A program made the translations under genes and the position numbers. The notes below the pieces were generated by a model that was given only the letters and a program-made list of their open reading frames with translations, was not told where the DNA came from and did not search any database. From Nocardiopsaceae bacterium (GTDB taxonomy: Bacteria > Actinomycetota > Actinomycetes > Streptosporangiales > Streptosporangiaceae), in NCBI GenBank assembly GCA_031254715.1, contig JAIRTY010000207.1:1-5847 (forward strand): a stretch of 5,847 nucleotides of DNA, read 5' to 3'. Positions 1 through 4,350 of this stretch are shown piece after piece (position 1 is the stretch's first letter; every line of letters starts with the position of its first letter).

Positions 1-63
1 CGCCCGGGCAACCAGCCGCAGTACCCCCGGCTCGTCATCTATCGCGAGAACGCGGTCACTCAC
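1..63 (-). CDS. Response regulator, N-terminal fragment (runs off left edge)
   Basis: Reading the minus strand from GTG at 63-61 gives MSDRVLAIDDEPGVLRLVAR plus one further Ala, then the window ends. The pattern hydrophobic-DDE-P followed by a first helix is the hallmark start of a CheY-like receiver domain; D9 and D10 would be the Mg2+-binding acidic pair, while the phospho-accepting Asp lies outside the window. The start is supported by AGGA at 74-71, seven bases upstream of GTG. The gene follows the lipoprotein gene on the same strand but is separated from it by a hairpin and an AT-rich promoter-like island, so it is probably transcribed separately. The output domain (DNA-binding, diguanylate cyclase or other) cannot be seen. 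The receiver assignment rests on only 21 residues, but they fit very well. Confidence 0.75.
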   Translation of the reverse strand, partial: MSDRVLAIDDEPGVLRLVARA

Positions 64-70
64 CGCGGGG

Positions 71-74
71 TCCT
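71..74 (-). promoter_or_regulatory. Ribosome binding site of the response regulator
   Basis: Minus strand reads AGGA followed by seven bases and then GTG at 63-61. It decides the GTG as the start; no other in-frame start lies nearby. Confidence 0.6.
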
Positions 75-84
75 ATACCTTTTC

Positions 85-127
85 ATTACTTTTACTATAT
101 CGTCACATTACTCCTTACATAAGTAAT
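85..127 (-). promoter_or_regulatory. AT-rich promoter/operator island with AGTAAT repeats
   Basis: Positions 71-130 are 28% GC in an otherwise very GC-rich window. On the minus strand TATAGT (99-94) resembles a -10 box and would give a start of transcription near 87, about 24 bases before the response-regulator GTG; the -35 (TTATGT, 122-117, 17-bp spacer) is poor. AGTAATG occurs twice, at 112-106 and 90-84, exactly 22 bp apart, bracketing the -10. An inverted copy (ATTACT on the minus strand) lies at 127-122. Such spacing, two helical turns, suits binding of a dimeric regulator. The repeats are seen directly; operator function is inferred. Confidence 0.45.
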
Positions 128-152
128 CTTTGCAGTTCAGGAGCCCCGGCAT

Positions 153-174
153 GCCAGAGCGGGACGGCTCTGGC
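153..174 (-). terminator. Hairpin downstream of the lipoprotein gene
   Basis: GCCAGAGC (153-160) and GCTCTGGC (167-174) form a perfect 8-bp stem around a 6-base loop. It lies 52 bases past the lipoprotein stop codon and before the response-regulator promoter island. No U-tract follows on the minus strand, so it would be a stem-only type of terminator, common in GC-rich actinobacteria. Confidence 0.5.
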
Positions 175-225
175 CAGCGTGGTCACCCGACCCCGGCCAG
201 TAGCCGTCCCCGCCGCTACCGGATA

Positions 226-753
226 TCAGTAGCCGTAACCACCACCGCCGGAGCCGCCACCACCACCGGAGCCGCCGCCGGAGCTACTGCCGGACAGCGT
301 GACCTCGTGCCACACACCGCCGTTCAGGTTCTTCCCGTTCCCGGTGGCCTGGCCGGGCGAGTGGTCCTGGATGAAGGTGTACAGCGGGTGGCCGGCATAG
401 GTCGCCTGGACCGAGCCGTCGGCACGCTTGATCGTGCCCACCTTGCCCTTGACCCCCGAAGCCGTGGTGACCGGCCCCTTCACCGGGTGCCAGAAGTGCG
501 CGCAGCTGCCGGTGCACTTCGACGTGGTCGACGTGTCAATGGCGAACCAGTACACGGTCATGCCCTTGGCGTTCGTGAGCACGGTCGCACCGCCGGCCTT
601 GCCGCTCTTGACCATCGACGAGGACGCGGCAGGCTGCCCCGAGCCCTGGGCGGCGGCCGGGCTGCTCGACCCGCCGCCACCGCTGCTGCCGCAGGCGGCA
701 ACCGTCAGCCCGATGGCCGCCGAGCCCGCGAGTATCCAAATCCGGTGACGCAT
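226..753 (-). CDS. Secreted lipoprotein with 'secreted repeat of unknown function' (Lipoprotein_15-like)
   Basis: A 175-residue exported lipoprotein. The start at 753 is chosen over an ATG 15 codons upstream because it directly begins a signal peptide (MRHR, hydrophobic stretch about 5-18) ending in a lipobox, VAAC, with Cys21 as the lipidated residue, and has GGAG seven bases upstream. A Ser/Gly/Ala-rich linker (22-52) tethers the domain. Residues about 55-152 carry two copies of the family repeat: GMTVYWFAIDT followed by C80-x3-C84-AHFWHP, and GHPLYTFIQD followed by PGQATG and GGVWHEV. This matches the COG4315/PF03640 family as I know it, whose function is unsettled; the two cysteines could form a disulfide. 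The C-terminus is a glycine/serine tail (154-175) ending in YGY, not part of the family core. It lies 132 bp downstream of the hydrolase gene on the same strand and probably has its own promoter. Confidence 0.85.
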   Translation of the reverse strand: MRHRIWILAGSAAIGLTVAACGSSGGGGSSSPAAAQGSGQPAASSSMVKSGKAGGATVLTNAKGMTVYWFAIDTSTTSKCTGSCAHFWHPVKGPVTTASGVKGKVGTIKRADGSVQATYAGHPLYTFIQDHSPGQATGNGKNLNGGVWHEVTLSGSSSGGGSGGGGGSGGGGYGY

Positions 754-760
754 CGTCCCT

Positions 761-784
761 CTCCGTTCCGGAGCGAAATTCGCT
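761..784 (-). promoter_or_regulatory. Two adjoining palindromes over the lipoprotein leader and ribosome binding site
   Basis: The first palindrome is AGCGAA-A-TTCGCT (772-784), perfect around one central base. The second is CTCCG-TTC-CGGAG (761-773), overlapping it by two bases. On the minus-strand transcript the second becomes CUCCG-GAA-CGGAG, whose 3' arm (765-761) contains the GGAG Shine-Dalgarno core used for the ATG at 753. Formation of this 5-bp hairpin would mask the ribosome binding site. The symmetry is seen directly; a control role is inferred. Confidence 0.45.
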
Positions 785-796
785 ATACCCGTCGAC

Positions 797-816
797 ACGT
801 GGCGGCGGTGGGTTCC
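797..816 (-). promoter_or_regulatory. Possible ECF-sigma-type promoter for the lipoprotein gene
   Basis: The minus strand carries GGAAC (816-812) followed 15 bases later by GTC (796-794 region), resembling the -35 GGAAC and -10 GTC elements of extracytoplasmic-function sigma factors that often drive envelope genes. The spacing is at the short edge of what is usual and no clear housekeeping promoter competes. Weak, given the short motifs. Confidence 0.2.
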
Positions 817-885
817 GGTTCAGATACGGCGCGTGCCGCCCGCTCCGGCCTGGCCCGCCGACGCCCCGGCCGACCAGCAGGTCCA

Positions 886-1911
886 TCAGCCGATGCGCTG
901 GCAGAGCCAGGCCAGCGAGAGCGGGTACCGGTAGTCGATGGCCATGTGGGTGGCATCGAACAGCTCGAACCTGACCTTGCCCCCGTCCACCCCGGCGGCC
1001 TGGAGGGCCGCGCGGAATGCCTCCGCCCCGATGTCAAGGAACCATTCGTCCCTCGTGCCCGCATCGATCCAGATGGCCCGCAGCCCTTGCATCTGGGCGG
1101 CGTAGCCGGGGACCATCCGGACCGGGTCCCAGTCCAGCCAGCGCTGCCATGGCTCCGGCCGGAGCACCCCCGTCCGCGGGTCGAAGGGCAGCTCGACCGT
1201 GCCATCCTCACGCGCTGAGAAGCAAGCGGACACGCCGAGCATCATGATCAAGGTGTGGTCGGCTTCGCTGGTGAACGCGGTGCGGGAGCGGAACTCGTCC
1301 CACCAGCGCCAGATGTCGCCGTCGTAGTCCCGCAGGAGCCGCACGGCCTTGGCGAACTCCGGCAGGTAGCTCAGCTCGTAGAGCGAGTCGCCCGCGTGCG
1401 TGGCCAGCGCCCCGAACAGGTCCGGCCGCAGCATCGGCGTGATCATCGCCCCGAACCCGCCGCTGGACTTGCCCATGATCGCGCGATGCGCGGGGTCCGG
1501 CATGGTCCGGTACCGCCCGTCCACCCAGGGCACGACCTCGTCGCACAGGTAGGAGTGATACCGCCCGGTGCCGGGTGAGTCCACAAACTGGCTGCCGCCG
1601 TACGCGGTCCAGGCGTCCACGTAGACCACGATGGCCGGGGGCGCCTGCCCGGCAGCGAACACCGCGTCTGCCGTCTCCGGGAACGGCTGCCGGTACGCCG
1701 ACCGGTTGGCCCACATGCTCACGTACCCGGTGTAGCCCTGGATCACGTACACCGACGGGTACCGGCGGCCAGGCTCATCGTCGTACCCGGGCGGCAGGTA
1801 CACCCACACCGGCCGGTCGCTGGGATCTCCGAGCGGGTTCGACCGCAGCAGTTCGCTGCTGATGACCTGCTCATCGAGGCGGCCGGCCAGGCTGGCGGAC
1901 CAGGGCAGCAT
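886..1911 (-). CDS. Alpha/beta-hydrolase, putative esterase family
   Basis: A 341-residue serine hydrolase of the putative-esterase (esterase D / enterochelin-esterase-like) type. The start at 1911 has a near-perfect GGGAGGA ribosome binding site at 1921-1915; the frame stays open 64 codons further upstream, but that stretch is Arg/Pro-rich and looks like non-coding sequence. Landmarks: RPVWVYLPPGYDD (33-45), the usual first strand and turn; YPSVYVIQGY (51-60), the second strand with oxyanion-side loop; AIVVYVDA (93-100); the nucleophile elbow GKSSGG (147-152) with Ser149; WIDAGTRDEW (281-290) with probable acid Asp288; and DATHMAID (319-326) with His322. A long Trp-rich insertion (about 196-260) between strands probably forms a lid over the active site. 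No signal peptide is visible, so it should be cytosolic. The substrate cannot be read from sequence. It is divergent from the E1 gene and lies upstream of the lipoprotein gene. Confidence 0.85.
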   Translation of the reverse strand: MLPWSASLAGRLDEQVISSELLRSNPLGDPSDRPVWVYLPPGYDDEPGRRYPSVYVIQGYTGYVSMWANRSAYRQPFPETADAVFAAGQAPPAIVVYVDAWTAYGGSQFVDSPGTGRYHSYLCDEVVPWVDGRYRTMPDPAHRAIMGKSSGGFGAMITPMLRPDLFGALATHAGDSLYELSYLPEFAKAVRLLRDYDGDIWRWWDEFRSRTAFTSEADHTLIMMLGVSACFSAREDGTVELPFDPRTGVLRPEPWQRWLDWDPVRMVPGYAAQMQGLRAIWIDAGTRDEWFLDIGAEAFRAALQAAGVDGGKVRFELFDATHMAIDYRYPLSLAWLCQRIG

Positions 1912-1914
1912 GCG

Positions 1915-1921
1915 TCCTCCC
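1915..1921 (-). promoter_or_regulatory. Strong ribosome binding site of the hydrolase gene
   Basis: Minus strand GGGAGGA, with three bases before ATG at 1911-1909. It fixes the start and excludes the longer open frame that reaches 2103. Confidence 0.75.
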
Positions 1922-1954
1922 GTGACTCGCGTGCATGTCCGCCCCAGTTTTCCA

Positions 1955-1989
1955 GACCGGCAGCGGAACGGAACGCTGCGTGGCCGGTC
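1955..1989. repeat. Imperfect inverted repeat in the divergent intergenic region
   Basis: GACCGG (1955-1960) pairs with CCGGTC (1984-1989), and immediately inside it CAGCG (1961-1965) pairs with CGCTG (1974-1978); the loop holds a GAACGGAA direct repeat and one side has a 5-base bulge (1979-1983). The total is 11 paired positions. Because both flanking genes start outward from here, a terminator is not expected; an operator or leader structure for the hydrolase gene is more likely. The function is unproven. Confidence 0.4.
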
Positions 1990-2049
1990 CCGGCTCGTCA
2001 GCGCTGATCCGGTGGCCGGCCCGGGCCGGGCCAGGCCGGGCGCCCCGCT

Positions 2050-2062
2050 TACCCTCGACACA
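2050..2062 (+). promoter_or_regulatory. Leaderless-type -10 box for the E1 gene
   Basis: TACCCT (2050-2055) fits the actinobacterial -10 consensus TANNNT and its last T is seven bases before the A of ATG at 2062. Transcription would therefore start on the start codon. No Shine-Dalgarno sequence precedes the ATG, which supports leaderless translation. No convincing -35 is visible. Confidence 0.45.
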
Positions 2063-4008
2063 TGAACGGACCGCCTCTCCCCCCTGACCCAGCCGAGCAG
2101 CACTTCATGACGGCCGTGGCGGCCCTGTCAGAGCCCGACCAGCCCCCGGCCGCGGCAACGGCCGGGCAGCCGGTGCCGGTACGCCCCGGGTCGGCGCTGA
2201 CCGCCGGCCACGCGCTGGCCCTGTTCGACGCTCAGCTGGCGAGCAGGCATCTCGACCTGGCGGCCCGCTGGCTGCGCGAGCAGGGCGCTGGCTGCTACAC
2301 CATCGGCTCGTCCGGCCACGAGGGGAACGCCGCGGTGGCGGCTGCGCTCCGGACCACCGACCCGGCCCTGCTCCACTACCGTTCCGGCGCCTTCTACCTG
2401 GCGCGGGCCGGACAGGCCAGGCCGCCGCAGGACGGGGTGCGGGACGGGGTGCGGGACGTGCTGCTGGGGCTGGTGGCGGCCACCGGGGACCCGATCTCGG
2501 GCGGGCGGCACAAGGTGTTCGGCAGCCGGGAGCTGAACGTGATCCCGCAGACGTCCACCATCGCCTCGCATCTGCCGCGCGCGGTCGGGCTCGCGTTCGC
2601 GCTGGGCCGCGCCCCGCGGCTGGCGGCCGGCACGCCGTGGCCGCGGGACGCGATCGTGGTGACGAGCCTGGGCGACGCGTCGGTCAACCACTCCACCGCG
2701 GCGGGCGCGCTCAACACCGCCGCGCACTGCGCCTATCAGCGGCTGCCGCTGCCGCTGCTGGCCGTGGTCGAGGACAATGGGCTCGGCATCAGCGTGCGCA
2801 CCCCGTCCGGCTGGGTGGCAGCGGCCACGTCCGGACGGCCGGGCATCCGGTACTTCAGCGCCGACGGCGCCGACCTGGCGGGCGCCTACGACACCGCGCT
2901 GGCGGCGGCCGGCTGGGTCCGGCAGCACCGTTCTCCCGCCGTCTTGCACCTGTCGGTGGTGCGGCTGGGCGGCCACGCCGGCTCCGACGCCGAGGCCGGC
3001 TACCGGGACCAGTCCGATATCGCCGCTGACCTCGCGGCCGACCCGCTGCTGGGCACCGCCCGGCTGCTGGTGGAGGCCGGCGTGCTCACCCCGGCCGGGG
3101 TGCTGGACCGGTATGCCGCCTCCCGGGCCCGGGTGCTGGCCATGGCCGAGTCCGTGACCGGGGCGCCCCGGCTGGTCACGGCGGCAGAGGTGATGGCGCC
3201 GCTGGCGCCGCGGACGCCGGCTGCGGTGGCGGCGGGCGCCGCGCTGGCCGCCAGCCCGGACCGGCGGCGGGCGGTGTTCGGCCGCCGGCTGCCGGAAGAG
3301 GCGGGGCCGCTCACCCTCGCCCAGTCAGTCAACGCCGCCCTCACCGACGGCATGGCGGCCCGGGAGCGGATGCTCGTGTTCGGGGAGGACGTCGCCCGCA
3401 AGGGCGGGGTGTACGGGGTCACCCGCGGGCTGCTCGGCAGGTTCGGCGCCGCCCGGGTGTTCGACACGCTGCTGGACGAGCAGGCGATCCTGGGCCTGGC
3501 GCTCGGCGCGGGGCTGGCGGGGCTGCTGCCGGTGCCGGAGATCCAATACCTCGCCTACCTGTACAACGCGGCCGACCAGCTGCGCGGCGAGGCGGCCACG
3601 CTGTCGTTCTTCTCCCAGCGGCAGTACCGGAACCCGATGGTGGTGCGGATCGCCGGCTACGCGCACCCGGGCGGATTCGGCGGCCACTTCCACAACGACA
3701 GCGCGGTGGCGTCGCTGCGCGACATCCCCGGGCTGGTCATCGCCTCCCCGGCACGGCCGGACGACGCGGCCGCCATGCTGCGCACCTGCCTGGCCGCGGC
3801 CGAGGCAGACGGCAGCGTGTGCGTGTTCCTGGAGCCGATCGCGCTCTATCACGCGCGCGACTTCCACGACCAGGGGGACGGGGGCTGGCGCCTGCCGTAC
3901 GAGCCGCCGGAGCGATGGCCGCCGGTCACGTCCCGGTGGGGCAGGCCCGCACCCATGGTGACGGCTCCGACCTCACGATCATCTCGTTCGGAAATGGCGT
4001 GCGCATGA
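2062..4008 (+). CDS. Fused 2-oxoacid dehydrogenase E1 (alpha+beta), frameshifted before its C-terminal domain
   Basis: Thiamine-diphosphate-dependent E1 of the pyruvate / branched-chain 2-oxoacid dehydrogenase type, with both subunits in one chain. A Pro/Ala-rich leader (1-45) precedes the alpha part: IGSSGHEGNA (81-90), LHYRSGAFYLAR (104-115), GGRHKVFGSRELNV (147-160), and the cofactor motif GDAS (204-207) through EDNGLGIS (237-244). A linker of low complexity (about 370-415) leads to the beta part: LVFGEDVARKGGVY (438-451), RVFDTLLDEQAILGLALG (465-482), VPEIQYL (491-497), DQLRGEAA (505-512), HPGGFGGHFHN (535-545) and FLEPIALYHARD (589-600). Family resemblance ends at W619 (3916-3918); the last 29 residues to the stop at 4008 are out of frame. 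The true C-terminal domain continues in the frame one base back. With one base restored the protein is 754 residues, a normal size for fused E1. The substrate is unknown, and no E2 or E3 gene is in the window. An alternative start is ATG 2107. Confidence 0.85.
   Translation: MNGPPLPPDPAEQHFMTAVAALSEPDQPPAAATAGQPVPVRPGSALTAGHALALFDAQLASRHLDLAARWLREQGAGCYTIGSSGHEGNAAVAAALRTTDPALLHYRSGAFYLARAGQARPPQDGVRDGVRDVLLGLVAATGDPISGGRHKVFGSRELNVIPQTSTIASHLPRAVGLAFALGRAPRLAAGTPWPRDAIVVTSLGDASVNHSTAAGALNTAAHCAYQRLPLPLLAVVEDNGLGISVRTPSGWVAAATSGRPGIRYFSADGADLAGAYDTALAAAGWVRQHRSPAVLHLSVVRLGGHAGSDAEAGYRDQSDIAADLAADPLLGTARLLVEAGVLTPAGVLDRYAASRARVLAMAESVTGAPRLVTAAEVMAPLAPRTPAAVAAGAALAASPDRRRAVFGRRLPEEAGPLTLAQSVNAALTDGMAARERMLVFGEDVARKGGVYGVTRGLLGRFGAARVFDTLLDEQAILGLALGAGLAGLLPVPEIQYLAYLYNAADQLRGEAATLSFFSQRQYRNPMVVRIAGYAHPGGFGGHFHNDSAVASLRDIPGLVIASPARPDDAAAMLRTCLAAAEADGSVCVFLEPIALYHARDFHDQGDGGWRLPYEPPERWPPVTSRWGRPAPMVTAPTSRSSRSEMACA
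2431..2454 (+). repeat. 12-bp tandem duplication inside E1
   Basis: GACGGGGTGCGG occurs twice in direct succession (2431-2442, 2443-2454), giving DGVRDGVRD in the protein at 124-132. It lies in a loop after the RSGAFYLAR segment of the alpha part and keeps the frame, so it adds four residues without breaking the gene. Confidence 0.7.
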
Positions 4009-4325
4009 GCCTGCGCGCGGCCGCCCGGCTGGCAGCGGACGGGATCACCACCCGGGTCGTGGACCTGCGCTGGCTGGCGCCGCTGCCCTGCGACGCGATC
4101 CTGGCCGAGGCGCAGGCTACCGGGCGGGTGCTGATCGCCGACGAGACCCGCAAGACCGGCGGCGTGTCGGAAGGGATCATGGCGGCGCTGGCCGATGGCG
4201 GCTTCCCGGGCAGGCTCGCCCGCGTGACCAGCGAGGACAGTTTCGTGCCGCTAGGCGACGCCGCCTCCTGCGTGCTGCTGTCCGAGCAGGCCATCGAGGC
4301 AGCCGCACGGAAGCTGGTGAGCTGA
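3915..4325 (+). CDS. C-terminal transketolase domain of E1 in the shifted frame
   Basis: This 136-residue frame holds the missing end of the E1 beta part: GHVPVGQARTHGDGSDLTII (from residue 4), then SFGNGVRMSLRAAARLA, VVDLRWLAPLP, a segment ending VLIADETRKTGGVSEGIMA, VTSEDSFVPLGDAA and a final helix ending KLVS. These are standard landmarks of the E1 beta C-terminal domain, which in the family contributes to dimer contacts and binding of the E2 core. It overlaps the upstream frame by 94 bases. ATG 3915 is only a nominal start: GGAG sits two bases before it, too close for efficient initiation, so separate expression is doubtful. Most likely it belongs to one 754-residue chain with the preceding frame. 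Confidence 0.75.
   Translation: MAAGHVPVGQARTHGDGSDLTIISFGNGVRMSLRAAARLAADGITTRVVDLRWLAPLPCDAILAEAQATGRVLIADETRKTGGVSEGIMAALADGGFPGRLARVTSEDSFVPLGDAASCVLLSEQAIEAAARKLVS
3916..3918 (+). other. Frameshift site in E1 (one G missing)
   Basis: The upstream frame reads E-R-W ending with TGG at 3916-3918. Adding one G here makes CGA TGG GCC GCC GGT CAC, which reads ERWAAGHVPVGQARTHG and joins both halves seamlessly in the expected family order. The whole gene would then be 2062-4325. There is no slippery heptamer, so programmed frameshifting is unlikely; a recent mutation or a consensus indel error is more probable. No second disruption is visible in either half. Confidence 0.75.
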
Positions 4326-4337
4326 CCCGCGCGGCCC

Positions 4338-4350
4338 TATGCTGCTCAGG
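4338..4350 (+). promoter_or_regulatory. Leaderless-type -10 box for the ATPase gene
   Basis: TATGCT (4338-4343) fits TANNNT, and its last T lies seven bases before the G of GTG at 4350, the same geometry as at the E1 gene. No Shine-Dalgarno sequence is seen before this GTG. It would allow transcription independent of E1 although the two genes are only 24 bp apart. Confidence 0.45.

Noticed and set aside
754..798. Upstream ATG (798) for the lipoprotein
   Set aside because: It would put 15 polar residues before the signal peptide, while ATG 753 starts the signal peptide directly and has a suitable ribosome binding site.
827..838. Terminator after the hydrolase gene
   Set aside because: The stem is only four base pairs with no U-tract, so I see no convincing terminator in 754-885.
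130..1218. 362-residue plus-strand open frame across the lipoprotein and hydrolase
   Set aside because: It is antisense to two well-supported genes and spans their intergenic gap, with a composition typical of non-coding frames in GC-rich DNA.
2011..2045. G-quadruplex in the E1 upstream region
   Set aside because: Only three GGG runs are present; the region is just GC-rich CCGGG repeats.
1912..2103. Longer N-terminus for the hydrolase (start at 2103)
   Set aside because: The extra 64 codons overlap the divergent E1 start, lack family resemblance, and a strong ribosome binding site supports 1911.
3900..3930. Programmed -1 ribosomal frameshift in E1
   Set aside because: No slippery heptamer or obvious downstream structure is present; the simple loss of one G explains the join exactly.
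4339..4341. ATG as start of the ATPase
   Set aside because: It is in a different frame from the AAA module and its frame closes soon.
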